From: an uncultured Porphyromonas sp.
Lineage (GTDB): Bacteria > Bacteroidota > Bacteroidia > Bacteroidales > Porphyromonadaceae
Assembly (NCBI GenBank): GCA_905372565.1
Contig: CAJPPK010000016.1
Location: 1 to 40,081 of the forward strand
Reading direction: 5' to 3'
DNA: 40,081 nt
Shown: piece after piece, positions 1 through 6,835 of the stretch
Numbering within the stretch: the stretch's first letter is position 1
Layout: every line of letters starts with the position of its first letter
Notes under the pieces: model-generated
What the model was told of the DNA's origin: nothing
What the model saw: the letters and a program-made list of their open reading frames with translations, nothing else
Database searches by the model: none
Made by a program: the position numbers and the translations under genes

Positions 1-55
1 AACTCACGACCCAGTGATTAAGAGTCACTTGCTCTACCAACTGAGCTACAGAGTC
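1..55 (-). tRNA. tRNA-Lys (anticodon CUU), 3' end cut by window edge
   Basis: Read on the minus strand, position 55 begins a seven-base acceptor strand GACTCTG, then TA and the D-arm GCTCAGTTGGTAGAGC. The anticodon stem-loop follows as AGTGA-CTCTTAA-TCACT. The loop puts CTT at positions 34-36, so the tRNA reads the lysine codon AAG. The variable region and the start of the T arm are visible before the sequence runs off the left edge. The 3' acceptor strand is therefore missing, so the cloverleaf cannot be closed here. A Bacteroidota-type promoter lies upstream at 125-132. Confidence 0.93.
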
Positions 56-124
56 TTCACAGCGTGATGCTTGGTGACATCAATTACCTGCCTTGGTGAG
101 CAGGTCGCTCTCATAAATCGAATG

Positions 125-156
125 CAAAGGTAAGGTAAAACTCACAAACTTCCAAA
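125..156 (-). promoter_or_regulatory. Promoter for tRNA-Lys
   Basis: On the minus strand TACCTTTG (125-132) matches the Bacteroidota -7 element TAnnTTTG. TTTG occurs 12 bp upstream (145-148) and again 20 bp upstream (153-156); the second spacing is closer to the usual -33/-7 spacing. Transcription would start near 118, leaving a leader of about 60 nt. That leader contains a hairpin with six-base arms ACCTGC and GCAGGT (87-106). Confidence 0.6.
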
Positions 157-231
157 TCACTTCCCGACAAATCTTCAAGTTTTCTCTCCCAGCCACCTCC
201 ATTCGTCCCCTAAAAGGGGAGAATATAAAAT

Positions 232-325
232 CCAACTAGTAGGCACTACTGTTGCCCCTCAGGTGGCACTACTGTTGCCTCAAGAGAGGCACTACTGATG
301 CCCCGAAAGAGGTAACACTGCTACC
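232..325 (+). repeat. Family A palindromic array, copy A1 (anchor plus four 23-bp-spaced units)
   Basis: The anchor CCAACTAGTA (232-241) is followed directly by 15-bp units at 242, 265, 288 and 311, exactly 23 bp apart with 8-bp spacers. Units 1 and 2 are GGCACTACTGTTGCC, unit 3 has A for the second T of the loop, and unit 4 is GGTAACACTGCTACC. Each unit folds as a 4-bp stem and 7-nt loop. The stem is GGCA/TGCC in units 1-3 and GGTA/TACC in unit 4, a paired change. All four loops read in the CTACTG orientation. The copy lies in the 322-bp space between the tRNA-Lys and the 3' end of the barrel gene. The rest of that space holds the tRNA promoter and a small TCCCC/GGGGA hairpin (216-230). The 23-bp period rules out coding. 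Confidence 0.92.
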
Positions 326-377
326 CCCCACCCCACACAACCCTTTCCCTCTCCTAAACCATAGGGGTAAGAGGGAT

Positions 378-1595
378 CTATTTACTCAAGAGACGGAAGT
401 AGGGTGACACGCTGAGGTAGACCTCAGCAAAGGTACTCAGCGCCGTCTTCCCATGCGGATGAACCCACAGTCCTGCCGAGGCACCGAAGGTATAGGCCGC
501 CTGCTCAACCAGACGATAGCTCGCCTGCAGACTCCAGTAGCTCGGATAGTGTGTATAGAGGCGACCGCCAGGCTGACGCTTATCGACCTTCAAGCTCTGC
601 GCAAACGGCACCCCCAGCGGAGAGATATAGTCCGTACCCGACCAGAAGCCAAGACGTAGCTGCCATCGGCGCCACGCGAGCTGGCTCTGCGCATAGAGCC
701 CTGTACCATGCGACACGGGGAAGTGCTCCCCTCGTTGGCTATACCCCAAGGCAAAGGCCGAGGTCGTCCAGATGAGTGGATACGCTCCGAGGGCAAAGCG
801 ATGGGTATAGCGTAGTCCCAAGGCCGCATTCATCCACGTGTGGACGGTATCCGCCCGTTGGTTCAAGACCCCACCCCGATGCTGTGCCACCGCCTGAAAG
901 TCCACATCGAGTCGACTCGCAGGATGATCCCATAGCGCACGGCGAAGGTGTAGACCGAAGACAAAAGCCTCGGGATGCTTCTCCCCCTTAAAGATGAAGC
1001 TCTGCCAGTCCACCCACGTATCCACCTCCGTGCGCTTCCCAGCATACTTGAGCTGAAAGCCCCGCTCTTCATCTGCCGTGAGGTTCAGTTCAGAATTATA
1101 CAGTGGATCAATGAGATCATGCTTGACCCCTCCCTCGAGGTCACCGAGGATCAAGGCTAGCCGTGGTGTAGGTAGGATGGTCGCTTGGAAGAAAGGAAGG
1201 AGACGGAACTTCGTATAGCGATCCCCATCCCCTCTCCAGTAAGGTAGATCTTGATAAGCCAGTGCCGCAGGATAGCGAGATGCTCCCCAATAGTAGAGGT
1301 TCGCTACTCCCAAGCGAAGCTGGACAGGCAGGCGAGTATCCGGACTATAGCCTACATCCAAGCGCAGCCTATAGCCTGGGAGTGTGTAGTCGTCAGCGAG
1401 CTCAGTCGCATATTCATTGTTTCGGAAAAAGCCCTGTCCTAGCAAGCGTATCCCCAGACGATCAGTATACCCCGAGCTATCACAGCGTGAGGGCTCCTCA
1501 GCACGATAGTAATCCTGCGCCCAGAGGGAACTACCCCAGCACAAGAGGAGCAAAAGCCCCAGCAGGCGACAGCGAAGTAGATGTGAGCAGATCAT
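378..1595 (-). CDS. Predicted secreted outer-membrane beta-barrel protein, function unknown
   Basis: This 405-residue protein begins with a clear Sec signal peptide: an Arg-containing n-region, a Leu-rich core, and cleavage probably after Ala26-Gln27 (SLWAQ). The mature part is rich in alternating aromatic and polar strands (for example the YWGASRYP, WQLRLGFWSG and YWSLQASYRL regions) and ends in a strand-like segment, SVSPYFRLL. This is typical of outer-membrane barrels. There is no lipobox, TonB box or catalytic motif that I recognise. A Wzi-like or porin-like role is possible but not shown. It is the last gene of a minus-strand run trmH-mnmD-yaaA-barrel, starting 17 bp after yaaA ends, so it is probably co-transcribed although functionally unrelated. 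Confidence 0.7.
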   Translation of the reverse strand: MICSHLLRCRLLGLLLLLCWGSSLWAQDYYRAEEPSRCDSSGYTDRLGIRLLGQGFFRNNEYATELADDYTLPGYRLRLDVGYSPDTRLPVQLRLGVANLYYWGASRYPAALAYQDLPYWRGDGDRYTKFRLLPFFQATILPTPRLALILGDLEGGVKHDLIDPLYNSELNLTADEERGFQLKYAGKRTEVDTWVDWQSFIFKGEKHPEAFVFGLHLRRALWDHPASRLDVDFQAVAQHRGGVLNQRADTVHTWMNAALGLRYTHRFALGAYPLIWTTSAFALGYSQRGEHFPVSHGTGLYAQSQLAWRRWQLRLGFWSGTDYISPLGVPFAQSLKVDKRQPGGRLYTHYPSYWSLQASYRLVEQAAYTFGASAGLWVHPHGKTALSTFAEVYLSVSPYFRLLSK

Positions 1596-1612
1596 ACGAG
1601 GAGTTCCTTAGG

Positions 1613-2371
1613 TTAGTCACCGAGGATATAGTCCCAGCCCTCCCCTGTATAGAGGAATCCCGCTGGCGTCAGCCTCTGTAGCTCCTCAGGCCGAGAGATA
1701 CGCTGACGAAGGACCGCACCTGCCATCTCTCCTCGTGCCATCTTAGTATAGATCACCGTCTGACGCAGGGAGCCATCACGCTGGCGAGTAAGGAAGGTCG
1801 GGGTGATCACCTCCACAGATCGCTCCACCTCCTCCCAGTGGAAGAGCCCCCGCATCTCGTCGCTCGCCAGATAGAGCAGCGTCCCTCCTGCAGCACGGAT
1901 GGCTTCGATGAAGGGCTTAGTCAGCCGATCACGCCAGAAGTCAAAGACCCGCTCCCCCTCCAGCATCGGTAGCCTAGCCGTACCCTCCATGCGATAAGGA
2001 CGAATGAGATCGGTCGGGCGAAGAAGCCCATAAACGAAGGAGGTCATACGCAGATGATCCACCGCATAGCGCCAGTCCTCCTCAGTCAGACTACCTGCCC
2101 CTAGCTTCTTATAGACCATCCCCGAGTAGTTCAGAAGCGCCTGCTCCTCGGGAGTGCCCTCATCGAAGAAGGTGGCTAGGTTGCGCTGGGCTTCGGGAAG
2201 TGTCTTCGCCGTGAGGAGGAGTTCTTTCTTGAGCGTCTGGGAGCTTAATTCAAGAGAGGAAGCCACCAGCTGGCGTGCCTCGGTGACAAACACAGGTATC
2301 GTAGCGGGCAAGCGATGAGCGCACTTGACTTGTTTAGCAAAGGTCTTAGCTGGAGAGATGAGAATAAGCAT
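1613..2371 (-). CDS. yaaA: YaaA family peroxide-stress protein
   Basis: The 252-residue product opens with MLILISPAKTF, the signature N-terminus of the YaaA/DUF328 family. It keeps the family's central features: an LNYSGMVYKKL segment, a YGLLRPTDLIRPYR segment (usually YGVLRP.D.I.PYRLEM), and a FWRDR...LASDE region (usually NLAS.EY). The usual family length is about 250 residues, so the protein is complete. In E. coli YaaA lowers free intracellular iron during peroxide stress and binds DNA; that role is transferred by family membership. It sits 11 bp after mnmD and 17 bp before the barrel gene, which suggests one operon. Confidence 0.93.
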   Translation of the reverse strand: MLILISPAKTFAKQVKCAHRLPATIPVFVTEARQLVASSLELSSQTLKKELLLTAKTLPEAQRNLATFFDEGTPEEQALLNYSGMVYKKLGAGSLTEEDWRYAVDHLRMTSFVYGLLRPTDLIRPYRMEGTARLPMLEGERVFDFWRDRLTKPFIEAIRAAGGTLLYLASDEMRGLFHWEEVERSVEVITPTFLTRQRDGSLRQTVIYTKMARGEMAGAVLRQRISRPEELQRLTPAGFLYTGEGWDYILGD

Positions 2372-2382
2372 AGCAGAGAGAT

Positions 2383-3069
2383 TTAACGGTGGTTAAGCGG
2401 ACGTGTAGCTCGGAGAACTTCTCTCTTGCCTGGAGGGCCAGGCAAACGCTCCACGAGGAAGCCAGCACGCTGAAGGCGCCTGCGCACTTCCCCCTTCGCA
2501 CAGTAGGTCGTCAGCACTGCTCCCGGGGAAGAGGCTTCGAAGAGACGCCTAAAGATACCCTCCTCCCAGAGCTCGGGCTGGCTCTCGGGGGAGAAGGCAT
2601 CGAAATAGATGAGGTCAAGACCCGTGGGGAAGGAGCTTGTCGTCAGATCCCCTTGGAGCTTATGTAGCGTGAAGTAGGGAGACAGCGAGATATCCTCTCC
2701 CCACGGAGCCCCGTGGATCGCTCGCAGATCCTCCGTCGGCAGATCTGAATAAGCGAGCTGACTAGCCAGCTCTTCCTCCAGCGGATACCGCTCGATACTA
2801 TAGTAGCATAGTGGGCACTTGGCCTGCTCCACCGCAACCTTTGTCAGCAGAGCATTCAGCCCCGTACCCAGCCCGACCTCAAAGAGGCGCAAAGGACGAT
2901 CCGACATAGACGGCTCCTCTAGGCGATGAAGAAGACCAAGGCGAAGGAAGATGTGCTCACTCTCCTGCCTAGCTCCATGCGTCGAGTGATAGTGCTCCCC
3001 GAAGGTAGGAGCAAAGAGGGTCAGACTACCATCTTCGGTCGTAGCGAGTTCGGGAGGAAGGGTCGTCAT
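2383..3069 (-). CDS. mnmD: MnmD-type tRNA 5-aminomethyl-2-thiouridine methyltransferase
   Basis: This 228-residue class I methyltransferase matches the DUF752 (MnmC N-terminal) domain as a stand-alone protein without the FAD oxidase half. Visible motifs are the SAM-binding FEVGLGTGLNALLT (about residues 63-76) and the active-site stretch LIYFDAFSPESQPELW, both diagnostic of MnmC1/MnmD. The expected reaction is methylation of nm5(s2)U to mnm5(s2)U at wobble position 34 of certain tRNAs. Its start overlaps the end of the trmH-like gene by 4 bp, indicating translational coupling of two RNA-modification enzymes. yaaA follows after 11 bp. Confidence 0.9.
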   Translation of the reverse strand: MTTLPPELATTEDGSLTLFAPTFGEHYHSTHGARQESEHIFLRLGLLHRLEEPSMSDRPLRLFEVGLGTGLNALLTKVAVEQAKCPLCYYSIERYPLEEELASQLAYSDLPTEDLRAIHGAPWGEDISLSPYFTLHKLQGDLTTSSFPTGLDLIYFDAFSPESQPELWEEGIFRRLFEASSPGAVLTTYCAKGEVRRRLQRAGFLVERLPGPPGKREVLRATRPLNHR

Positions 3070-3608
3070 CGGTCAAGGCTTGGGAGAAGGGGGGAGACGA
3101 GTTGCCAGAGAGCAATCCCCGTGGCAACACTAACATTCAAGCTATGCTTCGTACCTAGCTGTGGGATCTCTAAGCAGGTATCGACCGCCTGCATGAAATC
3201 CTCATGGACACCTCGCACCTCATTCCCCAGGATCAGGGCATAGCGCTGATTGGGCTGAGGCGTAAAGGCTTCGAGGGAGACGCTCCCATGAGCTTGCTCT
3301 AGCGCCAGGAGATGGTAGCCCTCAGCCTGGAGCTCACCGAGAGCTTCCGCCCGATCAGCGAAGTAGCGCCAAGGGACACTCTCCTCTGCCCCCAGAGCGG
3401 TCTTATGAATATCGGTATGCGGAGGGCAGGCCGTGATACCACAGAGGTACAATCCCTCCAAGCGAAAGGCATCCGCCGTACGAAAGATCGATCCGACATT
3501 ATTCATACTCCTCAGGTCATCCAGCACGAGCAGGATAGGGAGCTTCTTACTCTGGTGATAGTCCTCTCGGGAGAGGCGTACCATCTCGGTGATTTTGAGC
3601 TTCTTCAT
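3066..3608 (-). CDS. TrmH/SpoU family RNA 2'-O-methyltransferase
   Basis: The 180-residue protein carries the three SPOUT/SpoU motifs. Motif 1 is LDDLRSMNNVGSIFRTADAF (about residues 30-49), with the invariant N..S..RT residues. Motif 2 is ALILGNEVRGV. Motif 3 is LEIPQLGTKHSLNVSVATGIALWQL. It should methylate a ribose in tRNA or rRNA using SAM from the deep trefoil knot; the target cannot be read from sequence. It lacks the N-terminal substrate-binding domain of RlmB-type members. The N-terminus MKKLKITEM resembles family members as I recall them, so the start at 3608 looks right. It is the first gene of the run to mnmD, yaaA and the barrel gene. Its -7 box lies almost on top of the start codon. 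Confidence 0.9.
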   Translation of the reverse strand: MKKLKITEMVRLSREDYHQSKKLPILLVLDDLRSMNNVGSIFRTADAFRLEGLYLCGITACPPHTDIHKTALGAEESVPWRYFADRAEALGELQAEGYHLLALEQAHGSVSLEAFTPQPNQRYALILGNEVRGVHEDFMQAVDTCLEIPQLGTKHSLNVSVATGIALWQLVSPLLPSLDR

Positions 3609-3613
3609 CAGTA

Positions 3614-3621
3614 CAAAGATA
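3614..3621 (-). promoter_or_regulatory. -7 promoter element for trmH-like operon
   Basis: TATCTTTG on the minus strand is an exact TAnnTTTG. Its last base is only 6 nt from the A of the start codon at 3608. Initiation about 7 nt downstream would therefore give a transcript with essentially no 5' leader. No convincing -33 TTTG is visible. Confidence 0.5.
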
Positions 3622-3678
3622 CAGTAAGAACGACTACCCTATACCTTAGCTCCCCGATCTTCACCACCCCAAGGGATA

Positions 3679-3737
3679 CAAAAAGACTTCGCCCGCATCT
3701 GTCTCCCTATGAGGGGAGAGGAGATGCGGGCGAAGTC
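3679..3737 (-). terminator. Intrinsic terminator after the carboxyltransferase gene
   Basis: A perfect 16-bp stem pairs GACTTCGCCCGCATCT (3685-3700) with its complement at 3722-3737. An inner 6-bp stem TCTCCC/GGGAGA lies in the loop. On the minus strand the hairpin is followed by TTTTTG, as expected for Rho-independent termination of the gene ending at 3798. Confidence 0.85.
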
Positions 3738-3797
3738 AATTAAGCCAGAGGTCGAAGTCCACCATCCGTAGAGGTGAATCGCCTCGATAGCGGGATC

Positions 3798-5660
3798 TTA
3801 CTTAGCCTTGCGGTTACGGATGACGTGGCGTACTTCTTCGAGCTTCTCTACACGCTTCAGGCGGTCAGATTCAGCTTCGACGAAGAGCTCCTCCTTCTCT
3901 GCTGGGCGAACGTAGGCGAGAGCTTCTCCCTTACGGATGTTAGCCCCTTGAGCTGCTACCTCAGCTAGGCGACCCGTGAAGTTAGAGAGCACGGGCTCGA
4001 AGTAGCCTGCAGTCGTCTGAATGTAGCAGAGTGGCTCGCCAGTCTTGATGAAGGTACCCAGAGCAGGTGCCGTAGAGTAATCTTCGGGATCCACTTCCCA
4101 GATGATCTGTCCAGAGGCAGGAGCTTCGATAGGCTCGGTGCCCTGGCGCTTGATCTTCTGAGCATCTTCTGCACTATAGCCCTTCTTAATGAGAGCATCT
4201 GTCTTCGCCTTGTCAAGCTCTGCCTGGAAGCGCTCCTTAGCAGCACCACTCTTGTAGTCACGGTACTGGCTCTCATGCATAGCGAACTCGAAGAGCTCTT
4301 CATCGTCTTCACCAAGCTCCCAGCCATTCTCCAGCATCTCTGCACGGAACTTATCCAGCGCATCGGGATAGTTGAGCTGAGGATCCTCGGTCGTGAACTC
4401 GAAGCCCTTTTCCTTCGCGAGGTCGATGATCTCCTGATCGAGCTTACCTGGCAGACGACCAGACTTCCCGAGGATCATACCCCAAGTGTTGTTATCGATA
4501 GCTTCCCAACGTCCCTTACCGATCGTGAGGTTATAGACATTCATCAGTGCGACGTTCTTCACGTACTGACTGAATGGCGTCACGAGAGGAGGATAGCCGA
4601 GACGAGGCCATACATAGGCGACCTCATCAAAGAGGCGAACGAGCAGGTCATCGACGCTAAGCTCGGGCTCACCCTTCTTGCGTAGGTGCATATTAATACC
4701 GGCATGTACCCCCTTGAGGTCAGCCATCATCGAGCCCATCATACCACCAGGTAGACCACAGCCTACGAGGAGAGAGGACATCAGGAGGTTCGAGGGATTG
4801 ATGAAATACCCCAGGAAGTCATCGATGAACTCCTGCGTCAGAGCACGAGCCTTCATGTAGGCATCCATATTAATATCCGCCACCTTGAAGCCAGCGTCGA
4901 TGAGCATCTCACGGATCGTGATGACATCTGGGTGGATCTTACCCCAAGAGAGTGGCTCGATGGCGACATCCACGATATCTGCACCATTACGACAGACCTC
5001 CAGCATAGAAGCCACAGAGAAGCCAGGCCCCGTATGACCATGGTACTCGATGATAATCTCTGGGTGCTTATCCTTAATAGCCTTCACCAGGCGACCAAGG
5101 AATGCAGGACGGCCTACACCCGCCATATCCTTCAAGCAGATCTCAGGAGCACCAGCCTTGACAAACTGATCCGCCAGATCAGTATAGTACTCGACCGTAT
5201 GCACAGGAGAGTGGGTGATACAGAGCGTAGCCTGAGGGATCATCCCTGCTTCCTTCGCATACTTGATCGAAGGGATCACGTTGCGAGGGTCATTCAGACC
5301 GTCGAAAATACGTGTGATGTCTACACCCTGCGCCTTCTTGACCTTGTACATCAAGCGACGCACGTCTGCTGGTACGGGGAACATACGCAGACCGTTGAGC
5401 CCACGGTCTAGCATGTGTGTCTGGATGCCAGCTTCATTCAGAGGCTTAGTGAAGGCACGGACAGCCTTGTTGGGGTTCTCACCATAGAGTAGGTTGACCT
5501 GCTCAAAGGCTCCACCGTTCGTCTCGACACGTGCGAAGCATCCCATCTCGACGAAGACGGGGGCGATGCGTTCGAGCTGATCCTTGCGAGGCTGATACTT
5601 CCCGGAGGACTGCCACATGTCGCGATAGATCAGACTGAACTTGATTTCTCTCTGTTCCAT
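3798..5660 (-). CDS. Oxaloacetate decarboxylase alpha/pyruvate carboxylase-type carboxyltransferase with biotinyl-like domain lacking the lysine
   Basis: The 620-residue protein has the HMGL-like TIM barrel of OadA/PycB proteins. Visible residues are Arg13-Asp14 (YRDMWQS), the catalytic-lysine motif CLKDMAG (Lys177) and the metal-binding HGH pair (His207, His209). A conserved carboxylase domain follows, then a helical linker. Residues about 511-586 align with a biotinyl/lipoyl domain (EAPASG... GTFIKTGEPLCYI... GANIRKGEALAYV). Where the biotin-accepting AMKM should be, the sequence reads QTTAGYFEPV, with no lysine. The family normally moves carboxylate between biotin and pyruvate/oxaloacetate. 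This version must use biotin on another protein, or do something else. It follows rsmE by 33 bp with no promoter seen between them, and a strong terminator lies downstream. Confidence 0.85.
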   Translation of the reverse strand: MEQREIKFSLIYRDMWQSSGKYQPRKDQLERIAPVFVEMGCFARVETNGGAFEQVNLLYGENPNKAVRAFTKPLNEAGIQTHMLDRGLNGLRMFPVPADVRRLMYKVKKAQGVDITRIFDGLNDPRNVIPSIKYAKEAGMIPQATLCITHSPVHTVEYYTDLADQFVKAGAPEICLKDMAGVGRPAFLGRLVKAIKDKHPEIIIEYHGHTGPGFSVASMLEVCRNGADIVDVAIEPLSWGKIHPDVITIREMLIDAGFKVADINMDAYMKARALTQEFIDDFLGYFINPSNLLMSSLLVGCGLPGGMMGSMMADLKGVHAGINMHLRKKGEPELSVDDLLVRLFDEVAYVWPRLGYPPLVTPFSQYVKNVALMNVYNLTIGKGRWEAIDNNTWGMILGKSGRLPGKLDQEIIDLAKEKGFEFTTEDPQLNYPDALDKFRAEMLENGWELGEDDEELFEFAMHESQYRDYKSGAAKERFQAELDKAKTDALIKKGYSAEDAQKIKRQGTEPIEAPASGQIIWEVDPEDYSTAPALGTFIKTGEPLCYIQTTAGYFEPVLSNFTGRLAEVAAQGANIRKGEALAYVRPAEKEELFVEAESDRLKRVEKLEEVRHVIRNRKAK

Positions 5661-5693
5661 AAGAGTGACTGTTTTATTGGTAAGGTATATCTG

Positions 5694-6434
5694 TTACTTG
5701 GATTGGGAGGATGCGTCGATCATGTCCAACGTATGAAGCCACTGCAAGGCTACCAGACCTGCGGTCTCCGTCCTCAGGCGACTCTCCCCAAGAGTAATAG
5801 GCTGCGCTCCCGCCTGAATGGCTTGCTGAATCTCCTCGGTAGAGAAGTCTCCCTCGGGACCGACCATCAGCAGGGTATCCGCCTCTGGACGGAAAGTCTC
5901 GTGAATAAGCACTCGCTCGGGAGCGATCCCCTCTCTACAGTGAGCGATCAGTCGAACGCTACTCTGATCTTGCTCTAAGAGCTCAGGCAGGGTGATCTCG
6001 GGAATAAGACGTGGGAGGAGCGCTTTATGGGACTGCTTCATCGCACTCTGTATGATGCGTTCGATGCGCTCGGCCTTGGTGTGTTTACGCTCGGAGTGCT
6101 TGACGCGAAGGAGATAGATCTGATCCACCCCCAGCTCGACGAGCTTCTCAATGCTCCACTCTAGTCGATCGATATTCTTAGTAGGAGCGATGGCGACACT
6201 CCAGCATCCTCGCCAGTACTTCTGCCAAGGCTCTTCGCTGACTATACTAAGGAGGCAATGATGGCGATCGACCCCTACCACTTGGGTCTCGAAGAGCGTA
6301 CCCTCTCCATCGGTCACGAGATAGGCGTCTCCTGGCTTAGCACGAAGCACACGTAGAGCATGCTGAGCCTCACCATCGGGAAGCTCTAGCTCAGTCCTTA
6401 GATTGGGAGCATAGAATAGGGGTAGGTCTTTCAT
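5694..6434 (-). CDS. rsmE: 16S rRNA (uracil-1498-N3)-methyltransferase RsmE
   Basis: The 246-residue SPOUT protein carries the RsmE signatures. These are an N-terminal PUA-like domain (HALRVLRAKPGD, about residues 26-37), VAIAPTKNIDRLEW for the K..r.e.. region, and the SAM-knot motifs LMVGPEGDFSTEE and ITLGESRLRTETAGLVAL. It methylates N3 of U1498 in helix 44 of 16S rRNA; this function is inferred from the strong family match. The length is normal. It is the first gene of a two-gene unit with the carboxyltransferase. Its promoter lies about 27 bp upstream of the start. Confidence 0.95.
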   Translation of the reverse strand: MKDLPLFYAPNLRTELELPDGEAQHALRVLRAKPGDAYLVTDGEGTLFETQVVGVDRHHCLLSIVSEEPWQKYWRGCWSVAIAPTKNIDRLEWSIEKLVELGVDQIYLLRVKHSERKHTKAERIERIIQSAMKQSHKALLPRLIPEITLPELLEQDQSSVRLIAHCREGIAPERVLIHETFRPEADTLLMVGPEGDFSTEEIQQAIQAGAQPITLGESRLRTETAGLVALQWLHTLDMIDASSQSK

Positions 6435-6460
6435 CTCTCCATCGTTGTTATTCCTCGTAT

Positions 6461-6484
6461 CAAAGTTACGCCTTTTGTGTCAAA
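6461..6484 (-). promoter_or_regulatory. Promoter for rsmE
   Basis: On the minus strand TAACTTTG (6461-6468) is an exact -7 box. A TTTG lies 12 bp further upstream (6481-6484). The predicted start near 6454 gives a leader of about 20 nt. Confidence 0.6.
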
Positions 6485-6574
6485 ATAGGGAATAAGCTCT
6501 ATAATTCCTCAGATCGACCTCCCAGCTTTATGCGAAGGTAGGCTATTAGTATACCACATAAATGCCTATAAAGA

Positions 6575-6616
6575 GAGGGTGCGACACCTGCCAGCTCGGC
6601 AAGGCATCACACCCTC
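6575..6616 (-). terminator. Probable terminator after the 46-residue peptide gene
   Basis: The arms GAGGGTG (6575-6581) and CACCCTC (6610-6616) enclose a second small TGCC/GGCA hairpin. On the minus strand the structure is followed by the pyrimidine-rich TCTTTATAG. It would separate the fimbrilin-like unit from rsmE. The rest of the 233-bp gap shows only the rsmE promoter. Confidence 0.5.
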
Positions 6617-6667
6617 AAGGCTTAATATAGACTCTGTGAAGTCTCAGGCAGAGTCTAAGCGTGAGCT

Positions 6668-6808
6668 TTAGTCTTGGATGCTATCCCAGTCTCCTTCATA
6701 CTCGATATCGTCGGTAGAACCATTGATCGAGAAATCTAGGAGAAGACTCAGATTGGTCTTTAGGAGAAGTGGCGTAAGCTCAGGACGCTCATATGCTAGT
6801 TTCTTCAT
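6668..6808 (-). CDS. 46-residue acidic small protein downstream of fimbrilin-like lipoprotein
   Basis: The frame starts at ATG 6808 and ends at TAA 6668. It encodes a peptide starting MKKLAYERPELTPLLLK, with a hydrophobic LSLLLDFSI centre and a strongly acidic tail ending DWDSIQD. The layout MKK..YERP, then LLL, then a serine/glycine stretch, resembles a large group of short Bacteroidales peptides of unknown function found beside surface-protein genes. I recognise the layout, not a named family. It begins 27 bp after the lipoprotein gene ends, is on the same strand, and is followed by a hairpin, so it is probably the last gene of that unit. There is no signal peptide or lipobox. It could be missed because of its size. 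Confidence 0.6.
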   Translation of the reverse strand: MKKLAYERPELTPLLLKTNLSLLLDFSINGSTDDIEYEGDWDSIQD

Positions 6809-6835
6809 TGTCTTTTCAGTTCTTGTGCTTATACC

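Noticed and set aside
232..325. CRISPR array for the regularly spaced repeats (families A and B)
   Set aside because: Repeats of 12-15 bp with 8-10 bp spacers are far below CRISPR dimensions. The unit number is fixed at four, spacers are partly shared between copies, and no cas gene is in the window.
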